Shown: positions 33,743 to 44,393 of the stretch, piece by piece
How the letters are laid out: each line of letters starts with the position of its first letter
How positions within the stretch are numbered: position 1 is the first letter of the stretch
NCBI GenBank assembly: GCA_015847255.1
Contig: JADLZK010007647.1
Location: 310,001 to 374,000 of the forward strand
Reading direction: 5' to 3'
DNA from: Hyparrhenia diplandra
Lineage: Eukaryota > Streptophyta > Magnoliopsida > Poales > Poaceae
Length of the DNA stretch: 64,000 nucleotides
Notes under the pieces: model-generated
The model's input: the letters and a program-made list of their open reading frames with translations, nothing else
Told to the model about the DNA's origin: nothing
The model's database searches: none
Program-made: the position numbers and the translations under genes

Positions 33743-35347
33743 GGGAACAGGCTCCCCATCCCTCCCGGCTCCCGAGCGCCTCCGTTAGGCGACTCGGGGG
33801 CGTCGACGGCCGCCGCCCGGCACCCCTCCCTCCCGGCCTCCTCCCGCCGTCGCCGCTCCTCCCCTGTGGCGGTGGTGGCGGCCAGCCCCGCGCGCCCTCA
33901 ACAAGGGGCGACGCCGGCGCCACCGGCCTCCCTCCCCCGGCATTCCTAGGTCCCAGCCCTCCCTCCCGGCGGCGCGCCCGGTGCCTCGGGGTGGCTCGCC
34001 GACGGATCCGCGTCTCCGACGTCGGGATCCGGCGGTTGCCGGCCCCTCGCCTCCCTCCCCACCCCTCTCCCTCCCACACGTCACGGCGCCATGGCAGGCG
34101 GCCATGGCGGGCTTCGCCCCCCGGACCCGGACAAGGTCGCGGCCGCGCGGATCCGGGTCTTTGGCCTTGGATCCAACGCCGCCGACCTACCCCCAACCCC
34201 ACGCGGCGGCTCCTCGGCGGGCGGCCATGGCTGCCGGGCTCGGGGGGTGCGGGCCGGATCGGGCCCGGGCCTTGATTCGCGTCCGCCGGCGGCTTGCCCG
34301 GGGCGGTGGCCATGGCGGCCGAATCGCCGATGGTCGATCGGGCACCTTGCCCTCGATCCGCGCCCCCGGTCCGCTACTCTCCCGCAATGGCGTGTGGGCG
34401 TCGATGTCGACTTGGGCTTGGCTGTGCTTGCGGGGCGGTGGTGACGCTGTCTTCCTTTGAGGGGCTGGGGCGAGGTGGCGGAGCTTCTCGGATGGGTTGA
34501 GCGGGGGGCGGCGCCGGCCAGTGTCATGTCTTCTTGCACCACGGTGGTGTGAGCGGCCACCTACGCAGGGTCATCGACGCCGTGGTGGCGTGGTTGGCGT
34601 GGCCGCCCTTCGTGACTTCGATGCATGGTGCTCGAGCGATGCTCAGCCCGGACGTGGTCGGGTAGACGATGGCGACGCCTCTTGGCGCCGCACCCTTCTT
34701 GAAGGCATCGCCTTGACACCATGCTCTTGTCTTCGCTCGGATTTTAGGCGAAAGCCTCGCCTTTACACTCCTAAGGCCAGCAGCGGTGGCGTCCTTGGCG
34801 TCACACCCTTCTCGAAGGCGTTGTTGAAGAATCTTCATGGGTCGCCGCTCCTCCCCCTGCGGGTGGCTTTGGTCGTCGTCGTGCTCGTTGGCTGCTCCTA
34901 CCGCGCTCCTTGTCTATCCTCACTTGGGTTTGTCTAGCTAGTGGACGTTCATGCTTTCGTCGTGGGTCGTTTTCCGCAGCATGCTTTGCTGCTGAGGTGC
35001 TCCCTTTCCGGCAGATGCTTTGCTGCCGAGGTTGGTGGACGGATGCTTTGCCATCATCAAGTTCTAGCGGATGCTTTGCGCTGTAGTTGTTCGGCAGCAT
35101 GCTTTGCTGCCGAGGTGTCGTCTTTGGCTCGTTTCACTGCTAGCTTCCTTAGTGTTGAGTTTTTCGGTTGTAGGTTCAGTTGTTGGGCTTGTTAGGTGGA
35201 GGGTCCGCCCTACCCCCTATCCCCCTCCGTTGCTTCCTGTTTGTTTTTGCCTCAGGGGTTCGTCAGTAATCCTAGATTTACTGGTGAGCCCTTTGTAATT
35301 TCCCACTTCTCTTAATGCAATACGTGCTAATAGCACGCTTTCGATAA
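33743..35347 (+). mobile_element. GC-rich non-LTR retroposon (1605 bp) with 14-bp target-site duplication
   Basis: The element is flanked by AAGGATGTGGAACT at 33729-33742 and 35348-35361, a perfect 14-bp direct repeat. It ends in CGATAAAA after a small stem-loop (GTGC TAATA GCAC, 35327-35339). Long target duplications plus an A-rich tail indicate target-primed reverse transcription. The first 1.4 kb is very GC-rich with overlapping ORFs on both strands (for example 33684-34313 minus, 33981-34460 plus) lacking any recognisable domain. A repeated 'gatgctttg' unit occurs at 34978-35106. No RT is present, so it is non-autonomous or a retroposed transcript. Confidence 0.8.
34975..35110 (+). repeat. 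short imperfect tandem repeat 'GATGCTTTGC'
   Basis: Five copies of (C/G)ATGCTTTGC with nearby 'tgctgccgaggt' units occur inside the GC-rich retroposon (34980, 35010, 35042, 35070, 35098). Confidence 0.55.
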
Positions 35348-35361
35348 AAGGATGTGGAACT

Positions 35362-35750
35362 CAAATAAAACATTTTGAGCTCATGAAAAGATTGTCGAAA
35401 AGGAAAAGGAGTTATATTCACAGGTTCCGCTTACAAGCTTTCTGGAAAAGCAAACCAAATGGTTTTCAGATCTCCCTCTTGAGCCCACACCTTTTGACCC
35501 ATGCAATGCATGGACTTCCAAATGAGCATATTGGCAAGTGACTGAGAGCAATGTAGGAACCAGAGAGGAATCTTGATCAGACAATAGATATAGAGGCTCT
35601 GACATCTGAGATTGTGATTTCACCACTAGATTGTAATATGCTATCTTATTTGCAGAGTGGTGCGTTACTAATTGTGAGTATTAGTGTAACTCATTATTAA
35701 CTAATGAATCTTCAGTATTTGTCTTCTCATTTGCTAATAAATATTAAGTA
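35362..35750. other. AT-rich sequence without supported gene
   Basis: Host sequence to the right of the retroposon, up to the 97-bp direct repeat. Short ORFs only. Confidence 0.4.
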
Positions 35751-35847
35751 TTTTTCATAACATGTGCATGTCGCACATGCAAGCATATACTAGCACTTAG
35801 ACCAATAGTATGACTTCAGCAGATTTCGAGGTCAATGATACATCACC
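35751..35847 (+). repeat. 97-bp direct repeat, left copy
   Basis: From TTTTTCATAACATG to ATACATCACC. It matches 36414-36510 over the full 97 bases with only about three differences and no gaps. The pair brackets the CNGC fragment. Confidence 0.9.
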
Positions 35848-35949
35848 CTCTGGTACATAGGCAATTAGATGTTTCTTCAAACTCTTCATTAACCTTCGCG
35901 AGGTGAATTCATTTCTGACTCGTGTGTGTGTTTCGATCAATATAAATAA

Positions 35950-36407
35950 ATGGACAGCTGCTTAGGGCAGAATCTGTCGACGAGCTTGTTCATCGGTGAG
36001 ATAACCTTCGCGATCGTCATCGGCGTTCTTGGGTTGGTGCTGTTCGGCCTGCTCATCGGCAACATGCAAGTAAGCCCGAACAGTCGCTCTGCTCGTTAAA
36101 GGATCTCTGTGTGAATGATTTGATCTGACATAGTGACATGTCTTGTTCTGTGTCGATGAATGAACCACAGTCTTATCTGCAAGCAACGATGGTGCGGCTG
36201 GAGGAGTGGCGGACGAAGCGGACGGACATGGAGCGGTGGATGCACCACCGGCAGATCCCGCAGCCGCTGAAGCAGTCCGTGCGGAGGTACCACCAGTACC
36301 AGTGGGTGGCGACGCGCTGCGTGGACGAGGAGGCGCTGCTCCAGGACCTGCCCCTGGACAGCGCGACATCAAGCGCCACCTCTGCCTGGACCTGGTCCGG
36401 CGGAGTA
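35950..36407 (+). pseudogene. cyclic nucleotide-gated channel (CNGC) fragment: last membrane helix and C-linker
   Basis: Two exons with correct GT..AG borders remain. Exon 1 (to 36069) reads LGQNLSTSLFIGEITFA then GLVLFGLLIGNMQ, the S6 region of plant CNGCs; exon 2 (from 36171) reads SYLQATMVRLEEWRTKR, MHHRQIPQPLKQSVRRYHQY and GVDEE-like CVDEEALLQDLP, the C-linker. The end (RRDIKRHLCLDLVRR) is in another frame after a short loss near 36361. The 101-bp intron is retained, so the fragment was moved as DNA, not as retroposed mRNA. Both ends stop abruptly inside the gene, and the piece is flanked by a 97-bp direct repeat. Plant CNGCs are plasma-membrane cation channels; this piece cannot function. 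Confidence 0.85.
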
Positions 36408-36413
36408 TGAATA

Positions 36414-36510
36414 CTTTTCATAACATTTGCATGTCGCACATGCAAGCATATACTAGCACTTAAACCAATAGTATGACTTCAGCAGATTTCGAGGTCAATG
36501 ATACATCACC
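36414..36510 (+). repeat. 97-bp direct repeat, right copy
   Basis: Begins CTTTTCATAACATTTGC, 663 bp downstream of the left copy. See the left copy for comparison. Confidence 0.9.
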
Positions 36511-37388
36511 GAGGAGCCAGGTTATGTTTTTTTTCTTTGCGTGGAACGTGCTGCCTCTTGTTGCATCGCTGGCACTGCATGATCAAGCTCAAAAAGTAAT
36601 GCAGAGTCAACTTTAGCTTGCTTGCTCCCCGTAGAACACCGCTAAAAACTAGTACATTTTTCTTTGGGTGCCGACCACTGCAGATGCCCTGTCATGTGCC
36701 TGTATTCTGCATCCGGCCGGCCCCACAGAAGCCAGCCAGCCTGGGCTTGAGGCAAGCCAGCCACTCCTGGTAGCAGAGGCAGGAGGCTTGATCTGAATGG
36801 CGATGGCGTGAACCGTGAAGGTCCCGGTGCTGCGGTGCTTTCCGACCATCCACTGCTTCAAGAGTGGGCGAAGAGTGCGGGCCATTACATTGAAAGTAGC
36901 CTCTCCCCAGTCGTGAGAAACGAACTAATTGAAAGTTGGCTTTTGGAGATGCTAATGGTATGAGGCTATTGACGAACTAATTTATTTTGCGTGGAATGCA
37001 TGACAGCTGGATATTTTATTCGAGCAGACAAAAAACAATGCAGAGTATATTTTATTTTGGGCGCCAACCCTTGTCATGTGCTTTGATTCCACATCTGCAG
37101 TAACGCGCGGCATCCCACTCCCTCCGGCCTTATGGAAGCCAGACTGGGGGGCAGGAGCTGGATCTGCACGGCGACGGCGTGAAGCTCCCACAGTCGTCCC
37201 ATGTACTGTTTGCTTCAAACCAAGAGCAGGCGGCCGCCGATCTCCATCTGAGTAAGCCTTTTATCGATCCTCTCTGTCTACGACATTGCTCCTCACCTAC
37301 ACAAACCGTGCCCAACTTACCAGCTACTGCGTGCAGGATCGGAGCCACCACCATACCCATCGAGCTTGGACTTGCATGCTGGCCACAT
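36511..37388 (+). other. 5' flank of the NLR with an internal diverged duplication
   Basis: Two related blocks are seen, about 36540-36850 and 36985-37200. Shared wording includes 'tgcgtggaa', 'aatgcagagt', 'gcgccaacc/gtgccgacc', 'tgtcatgtgc', 'agaagccag/ggaagccag', 'gcgacggcgtgaa/gcgatggcgtgaa'. This is probably the promoter/5' UTR region of the NLR and a duplicate of it. No separate gene is supported. Confidence 0.5.
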
Positions 37389-40300
37389 ATGGAGCTGGCG
37401 ACGGGGGCGATGGGGGAGCCTGCTCCTCAAGCTGGGCGAGCTGGTCAAGCAGGAGTACGGTCTGCAGAAGGGCGTGAAGCTGAAGATCCAAAAGCTCACA
37501 AGGGAGCTCGAGGCGGCGCACACCGTCCTCAGTAAGATCGGTGATGTGCCAGCGGACCAGCTCGACAAGCAGGTCAAGCTCTGGGCGAGTGAAGTCAGGG
37601 AGGCATCCTACGACATGGAAGACATCGTCGACACATTCCTGGTGCAAGTCGAAGACACTAATGAGCCTCCTGAGACAAACAAGCTTCGGCGCCTGCGGAA
37701 AAAGGTTGGCGGGCTTTTCAAGAAGAGCAAGGCTCGCCACAAGATCTCTAGCCTAATAGATGACATCAACCAGAAGCTTCAAGAGGTGGCAGCAAGGCGT
37801 GGCAGGTACACACTTGATGGCATTGGTGCCAAACCTGGAGCTGCAAACGCCATCGACCCTCGCATCCTGAATCTATACAAAAGCGCGACCGAGCTTGTTG
37901 GCATCGAGGGACCGAGGGATGAGCTCATAAAAAGTTGTCCCTAGGGGATGGTGATGTGGATCTGTCCAGCGCTACAAAGATGAAGATCCTCTCTATCGTT
38001 GGATTTGGAGGGCTAGGCAAGACCACTCTTGCCAAAGCTGTCTATGACCAGCTGAAACCGCGTTACAAATGCCGGGCTTTTATTCCTGTGGGTCAGAATC
38101 CTGATGTCAAGAAAGTCTTTAGAGACATTCTAATAGCCCTTGATGAGGATAAATACACTCATCCCAAATTAGAAGGTTTGGATGAAAATCAGCTCATGAG
38201 CAAACTCAACGAATTCGTCAAGGGAAAGAGGTATGAGCTAGTATGATCACCGATTCATTAATCATTCCTACTCATCACTGGCTCCCTGTTAACAACTATA
38301 GCTATTTTGATATTATGTAGCTGCACAATTTGTTCTTTGTATGTTTTTTATTTTATTAAAGTAAAATGATGAAAAGGACATAACGAATTGGTGATATATG
38401 TATACTAAAAAACTTTGTAAATGATGCCTCGTATTTTTACTTACCATTTCTTGTACGTTCTTGTGAATATGTAGGTGTTTCATTGTTATTGATGATATAT
38501 GGGACATGGTGACCTGGAAATTAGTCAGATGTGCTCTGCAAGAAAGTAACCGTGGTAGTAGACTTGTGATCACTACTGTAATTCTGAAGTTGCCACATAT
38601 GCCAGTGAAGCTTACAAAATGCAGCCACTTTCCCATGACAACTCCAAAAAATTATTATATGCAAGAATTGATGATGGTGAAGGGAAGTATTTAGATAGTC
38701 CTTCAGCTGAAGCATGTGAAAAATTTTTGAAGAAATGTGGTGGTGTGCCACTAGCTATCATTACAATAGCTAGTTTGTTAGCCAGTAAACCAGGGGAGGA
38801 CTGGTCTGTGGTCTACAACTCAATTGGTTTTGGGCGTAAAGGCAATGATGATGTAGAAAATACCAGAAAGATATTATCTTTTAGCTATTATGATCTGCCT
38901 TCACATCTGAAGTCTTGCTTATTGTATCTAAGCGTATTTCCAGAAGACCATGTGATTGAGAAAAAGAGTTTGATATGGATGTGGATGGCTGAAGGTTTCA
39001 TCTCTCAGGAACAAGCAACAGCAGCAGGGGTAGGATTATTTGAGCTCGGTGAGAGGTTCTTCAATGAACTGACAAATAGAAGCATGATCCAGCCACGGGA
39101 GACATGGTATAATGGGTATGTCGATGCATGCTCTGTTCATGATATGGTGCTTGATTTGATACATCAATTGTCGAGTGAAGAAAATTTTGTCACTGTACTG
39201 AATGGTGGTGGGCGACAAAAACTTCAGGGGAGCATTTCTCGCAGGTTAGCCCTACAGTGTATTGAAGAGCACAATGTTGGTCAGCTGGCTAATATCTCAG
39301 TGGAGAAAGTGAGGTCCATCTTCACCGGTCAGTGCAATTTTTGTGGATTATGCCCACGCCTCCCATTTTTACGTGTGGCAGACATAGAACAATGTTCTGT
39401 TTGCAAAGACCATGGAAAAGGTGTGTTGGATCATCTTGGGAGTTTACATCACTTGAGGTACCTCAGAGTAGCGGATTACAATAGTATCATTGAGCTTCCT
39501 AGGGAGGTAAAATATCTGAGATTTCTGCAAACACTGGATTTAGAGAACAGCAGTATAGAGGAGCTGCCAGAGGAGGTGGGACTTCTGACGCAACTTGTTT
39601 GCCTACGACTACAAAGGTACTCCTATAATAAGGAAATAAATGTGCCGGCTGGTTTGATCGGTAAGCTGACATCATTGCAAGAGCTGTGTGTACCATGTAA
39701 AGTTGATGAAGGTTCTGCAATGCAGTTTGTGAAGGAGCTGGGCCTGCTGAAGGAACTGAGGGTGCTCAAGACTCTTATTTCTGTTAGCAGTGAGAGCATC
39801 GAGAGTTCTTTCCTGGAGTCCCTGGGACATCTGCACCATATCAAAGAACTTGATATTGATTGCAACTCTAGTTTTGATAGGATGAACTGTGATGCAGGAT
39901 TGGTCTCGTGTCGGCATCTCTGTTTCATGCGTTTGAATTTGTTCTCTAGACTGCCGGCATGGATTAAATCATCGCTTGCTCCAAACCTCTCCTGTCTGGA
40001 AGTGAATGTGGATGTTGTGAATGATGAGGACATGAAAACCCTTGCCAAGTTGCCAGAACTCAGTTGCCTCATACTAGGTTCAAGAACTGACACCAATTCA
40101 GTGGTTAGCATAAAGACTCGTACTGATGAAGGTGTTGTCTACTTTTGCAGGTTGAGATTCTTTACGATATCTGGTGCATCCATCTGGTTTGATCTCCACA
40201 GCAGCGAGTGCAACAGCAGCAGGGTAGCATCATCCAATACTATCATGCCAAGGCTCGAAGCCCTTGAGTTTAAGGTCCATGTGCGGTGCCTAAAAGACAA

Positions 40301-40676
40301 GAACCTGCATCTTGGTTTTGACAAGATGCTTGGCTTCCAGAATCTTGGAACATGTTCACTCCAGAGAGTCACAGCTACAGTGGACTGTGGAGGTGCTAGT
40401 GCTTGGGATGTGGAGGAAGCAGAGGATGCGTTGAAGCACGCGGCCGCAGTCCATCCAAATCATCCCACCCCTTGTAAGCAAAAGGCTACAGGAAAAATAT
40501 ATGATGTCACGCTATCAAGAGGTACGTATGTTGAATTGATCGTGCATGCATTAATTATATTGTTGACAAAGAATTCATGCAATAGGCGCAATGAAACGTT
40601 TATTCATCTCAAATTCACACCCAAGCATTGCTTCAGTTGTGAAGGTACCTACGAAATAGGAATTGGATCTAGCTAG
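37389..40676 (+). pseudogene. CC-NB-LRR (NLR) disease-resistance gene, near full length with three frameshifts
   Basis: Start chosen at 37389 (MELATGAMG, typical of this grass CNL class). Exon 1 (to 38230) holds the coiled-coil Rx-type domain (YGLQKGVKLKIQ, the EDVID-like YDMEDIVDTF) and the NB-ARC P-loop GFGGLGKTTLA (38001-38033). A 244-bp intron (38231-38474) interrupts just before kinase-2 (FIVIDDIWD). Exon 2 holds RNBS-B (GSRLVITT), GLPL (CGGVPLAII), RNBS-D (CLLYLSVFPED), WMAEGFI, a VHD variant of MHD (SVHDMVLDLI) and LRRs such as LRYLRVADYNSIIELP and LQTLDLENSSIEELP. Breaks: one extra G near 37415, one missing A near 37929, one missing G near 38585. All key motifs survive, so it may be a very recent pseudogene or a working gene with assembly indels. 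NLRs are cytoplasmic or nuclear immune receptors that sense pathogen effectors. No integrated decoy is seen inside it. Confidence 0.9.
38231..38474 (+). other. NLR intron between P-loop and kinase-2
   Basis: Donor AAAGAG|GTATGAG and acceptor ATATGTAG|GTGTTT. Splicing restores KGKR-CFIVIDDIWD in frame. Confidence 0.85.
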
Positions 40677-41296
40677 CTGCTGCTGGTTGCTCTCCTTTTA
40701 GCTACTGTTAGTCCTAGATTCATAGGGTTCTCCTACAGTACTCCGTCCGTTCCAGAAATAAGTTCATTTTTGACATGATTTAGGATACCATGGAGTGATT
40801 AAGTAGTCTATTTTCCTTGTTTGTCCTTATTAAAAAACATCTTGGGCATCCACTAGGCAATTATCCATCTCTGTTCTACCAGCGGCTACCAAGGGGCGAG
40901 CGGTCACGGGTTTGACCCAGTAGGGAAGAGCCACCTCCAAGAGCATGTTCTGAAACAGTATTACATGCCACGCGACGGCGAGATAGGGCAAAAAAAAACA
41001 AAAACTTATGGGCTAGACTAAAAAAAAAAAAACGTAATTAAACTCTTTTGTGTGTCTTAGTACATAAGAGAAGTAAGGAATTCATCTGTCTCTCTTAATA
41101 TCAGAAAAAAAAATATATAAAAACATGTTACATACGCATACCGAACAAGATGATAAAGTATATATCTAACACTACTATTCCAATATTTACTCTAAATTTA
41201 CAATGTGTATGTATACCAAAGTATGTAATAACAAGGACAGCCCATAGGAAGAAAAACCGTTCATCTCGTTCTCTCTTGCACGCATGTTTATTGTAG
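40677..41296. other. intergenic, with a Stowaway-like left end
   Basis: 3' flank of the NLR. Near 40739 'TACTCCGTCCGTTCCAGAAA' resembles a Stowaway terminal repeat with its TA, but no matching right end was found. The rest is AT-rich, without a supported gene. Confidence 0.4.
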
Positions 41297-41304
41297 TGGC
41301 CGTG

Positions 41305-41465
41305 CAGTGACGTACAAAGCCCAAAAATTATTTTAGGGTGGGCTGAACACTATCTAATCAAGCTTAGCCCTCCTAATAAAAAATTAAGGGGAGGGGGCGC
41401 TTTTAAGAGGGGCTTCATGTAGTTTGGAGCATTGGGTGGGGGGGTAGCCCCTGGCTCCGTCACTA
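41305..41465. mobile_element. hAT-type MITE (161 bp)
   Basis: Ends CAGTGACG... and ...CCTGGCTCCGTCACTA are imperfect inverted repeats of the 'CAGTGACGGAGCCAGG' type. They are flanked by 8-bp duplications TGGCCGTG (41297-41304) and TGGCTGTG (41466-41473), 7 of 8 identical. An 8-bp duplication is characteristic of hAT. Confidence 0.75.
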
Positions 41466-41473
41466 TGGCTGTG

Positions 41474-42109
41474 CACTTAGATCAAACTCTAATAGCTTGG
41501 CGAAAATTAATAGTTAGCCAAATTCTATATGCAATTTAGCCATTTTGTAAAATAGAAAACTTTTTGATAAAAGTCTATAAGAGCATCTCCAAGAGATGTG
41601 GTAAAACAATTAGGTAAATTTGGCACTTTAGCTATTTTGTAAAATATAAAACTAGTTATCACATATATAGGAAGAGCGGTTGCAGTAAGATGAACTGACA
41701 GTGAGTGAGTGGCCAATATACGCTGGTGGTGTCGGACATGGAACTGGGTGAGTGGGGAAACTGAATGATAACTTGGTGAAATTTAGGACTTTTGGTAGGT
41801 GTATAGGATAGAGAGGCCACTTTTAAACGATTTGGTGCAGTTTCGGCTAGAAATATGAATTCCACCAAACAAATTCAGATGATACAAAAATTTATCGGGC
41901 CCTAGCAGAGAAGGCGATGTTTAGGGGATTTTGATGAAATTTCCGTAAATTGTAAAGCCTTTTGGTTTTGGATGCTTGTTCAAAACGACCTTAATTTTTC
42001 TAAAAAAATAAGATTGTACTATGAAAAGTAAGTCTTTAACCCAAAAATTTTTACAAAACATTTTTTAACCATTGTTGGAATACTTTTTGAAACTGAGGGA
42101 ACTAAACTA
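41474..42109. other. AT-rich intergenic sequence
   Basis: A 'gagcatctccaagag' block (41581) resembles a common grass MITE end, but no partner end was identified. No gene is seen. Confidence 0.35.
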
Positions 42110-42935
42110 CTACAAGATTTCTTTTTTGCGTGATACTACCCAAACCATTTATGTGGCGGGCACACTTTTTTGCGCGCTATGGTTAATGCTCCGATTAACC
42201 GTCACGGTCATTTTTTATTTACTATATGGCAGGTGACCGCATGGGCAAAGTAAAACGCCTGCCACCGTTAATAGAAATTAACCATGTGTGGGCCCGTTAG
42301 GATGCCCGCAATGGTAAATAGATTTTTGTGGCGGGTACATTAGGAGGCCCGCCATCGAAATATCATAGCCCAATAGGCCTAGCCAAGCCTGATAATCTCC
42401 TCCAGATATAAATACATGAACTTAGGGTTTCCTTTCTCCACTCCCTCCCCTCCTCTTTCTCCGAGCGGCGCAAGGCCCACGTCGCTCCTCTCTGATCCCT
42501 CTTCTCCCTCTAGTGCGGCGAGGTGGCGGCGGTGTGCGGGCGAGCTCCTCTTCTCCCTCCGCCACGACGACCATGGTTGCAGATCTGCCGCCGCTAGCCG
42601 GATCCGTGAATATGGCGCCCTAATTCGATGCCCGCCAGCGGTGGCACGTGGGCGAGATCGCCCGAGATTCGGTGGAGCAGCGGAGGAGCAGTGGCGGGCC
42701 GGCGGTTCGTGGCTCGGGGCAGCTGAATCCAGCGGTAGCAGCAGACATCGTGGCTGCGGAGAATCCGGCAGCATGACTGGGCCCAGTAGGCCCAGAACCA
42801 GGACCGGCCGGGCTTGGTTAGGGTTTATTTTTATTTTTTATCCATTTACAGCGGCGGGCAAAAAGTGCCCGCCACTTTTTGCCCGCCGCGGTTAATCCTA
42901 AACGCCTGCCACCAAAAATGATCCAGTAGAACAGC
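42110..42935. mobile_element. CACTA-like non-autonomous element carrying a promoter/leader-like segment
   Basis: Left end CTACTACAAGATTTC...TTTTTTG and right end (inverted) TTCTACTGGATCATTTTTGG are similar, and repeated subterminal 'GGCGGGC / GCCCGCC' motifs are present, as in CACTA elements. A palindrome (GGCGGGCAAAAAGTG and its complement, about 42852-42888) lies near the right end. The middle (42365-42790) has a TATAAATA box at about 42407, 'cttagggtttcc' and GC-rich exon-like sequence, suggesting a captured gene start; donor unknown. Exact ends and the 3-bp duplication are not certain. Confidence 0.5.
42852..42890. repeat. GC-rich palindrome
   Basis: GGCGGGCAAAAAGTG and CACTTTTTGCCCGCC form a 15-bp stem around a 5-base loop near the right end of the CACTA-like element. 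Confidence 0.8.
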
Positions 42936-43973
42936 CTTAAAGCCGATATATGTAACCCAGAACAAATTGACATTATGAAGCATGATGCCTGACTACTCTA
43001 GGACCACTAAAAAGGCATGGAAAAGGACGTCAGTTTTGAAATGTGTATATTATATTCGTGAGAGGGAACTCATGACTCATGAGTTTCGAGTGCCCAACTG
43101 AGTGTGCACGTGCTTTTTTTTTTTGGTTTTCCTTGCAGTGCGGTATATTAATTTTCTAACCGTATCAAACAAATGTTAGGCATGTATGGAAATGAGCAGA
43201 GCCCCTGAGTTAGTAACTAAGGCCTGGAACTTGGCGGACATCGTTGGCTCAGAAGATATTCAAATACTGCGTATGCCAGATCCGGTAGCATCTTCAAGCA
43301 AAGTATGTTCAACAACATTTATTTGATGCAAGGAATATCACATATATCAGTATGTGTTGATGTGCTTAATATTTTCATGACATAGCACACAACAAACAAT
43401 TTGGTAGAATTTAAGACTTATATGGTCATATTCAGAGCAGTATAAATAATTCTGATAAGCATTGTGTTTTATTTCTTTTCTTCATAGGTTATGCGCTTGC
43501 TGTACACGGATGATGGGATGACACTTTTGGGTCTCAGCTCCAATGCTGTTCATAAGCTGTGGAAATGGGAGCATAGTGGCAAGAATCCACGTGGCAAGGT
43601 TAGACAACTGGCTTATTATAATTTCAACACTGCAGTTCTGTTTGGTTGCTTTCTGAGACTTATCCATCACTACTTTTGTAGCCATCCAAATCTGTTCCAC
43701 CTGTATTGTGGCAACTGGAAAATGGCATTCTAATGACAAACGACACAACTGATGGCAACGACCCTGAAGAAGCAACCGCCTGCATTGTATTAAGCAGAGA
43801 TGACGAATATCTATTTTCTGCTTCTGGTGGCAAAGTCTCGAGGTTCAATATGGGGACATTCGAGGTATGTCTACTTCAATAGTCTATAACAGTAAGTAGT
43901 TAATTCCATGACTGATCTCTTACAAATCATGCATGGTAACTTCCGTAAAATAATATTTTTTTATTACGTTGTT

Positions 43974-44393
43974 TATTCGGGATAGGGTCGGGGTAGCTCC
44001 TATCGAGGAGAAATTGATTCAACATCGGTTGAGATGGTTTGGACATGTTCAACGGAGGCCTCTTGAGGCGCCGGTGCGTAGTGGAGTTCTAGAGCGGGTA
44101 GATAATGTAAAGAGAGGTAGAGGTCGACCTAGACTGACTTGGGACGAGCCGCTTAAGAGAGACCTTAAGGAGTGAAATATCTCTAAGGATTTAACTTTGG
44201 ACAGGAGCGCATGGAGGTTAGCTATCAACGTGCCTTGTACCATGACTTTGTTTCCTTTTTTTCTATCTACCCTATCTTTATCCTTTTATCTTCGGCCTTT
44301 CTAACGTTCTTTTATACTGTTTCATATGGGTTTCATCTCTAGCCTACCCCAACTAGCTTGGGACTAAGGCCTATGTTGTTGTTGTTGTTGTTG
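43974..44393 (+). mobile_element. RTE-type LINE, 5'-truncated 3' end
   Basis: The ORF piece (RVGVAPIEEKLIQHRLRWFG, HVQRRPLEAPVRSG, RGRGRPRLTWDE) is the C-terminus of an RTE-clade reverse transcriptase common in grasses. The tail is a (TTG)n run. It is flanked by a perfect 16-bp target duplication TTTTTATTACGTTGTT (43958-43973 and 44394-44409). It lies in an intron of the TOPLESS-related gene, same strand. Confidence 0.9.

Noticed and set aside
33684..34560. Long overlapping ORFs on both strands (209, 180, 159 and 159 codons)
   Set aside because: They arise from very high GC content inside the retroposon; Pro/Arg/Gly-rich translations with no domain, and both strands are equally open.
35981..36445. 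Minus-strand ORFs of 136, 90 and 65 codons opposite the CNGC fragment
   Set aside because: Shadows; the plus strand gives a clear channel reading with proper splice sites.
39036..40372. Minus-strand ORFs opposite the NLR exon
   Set aside because: Shadows of the NLR coding strand.
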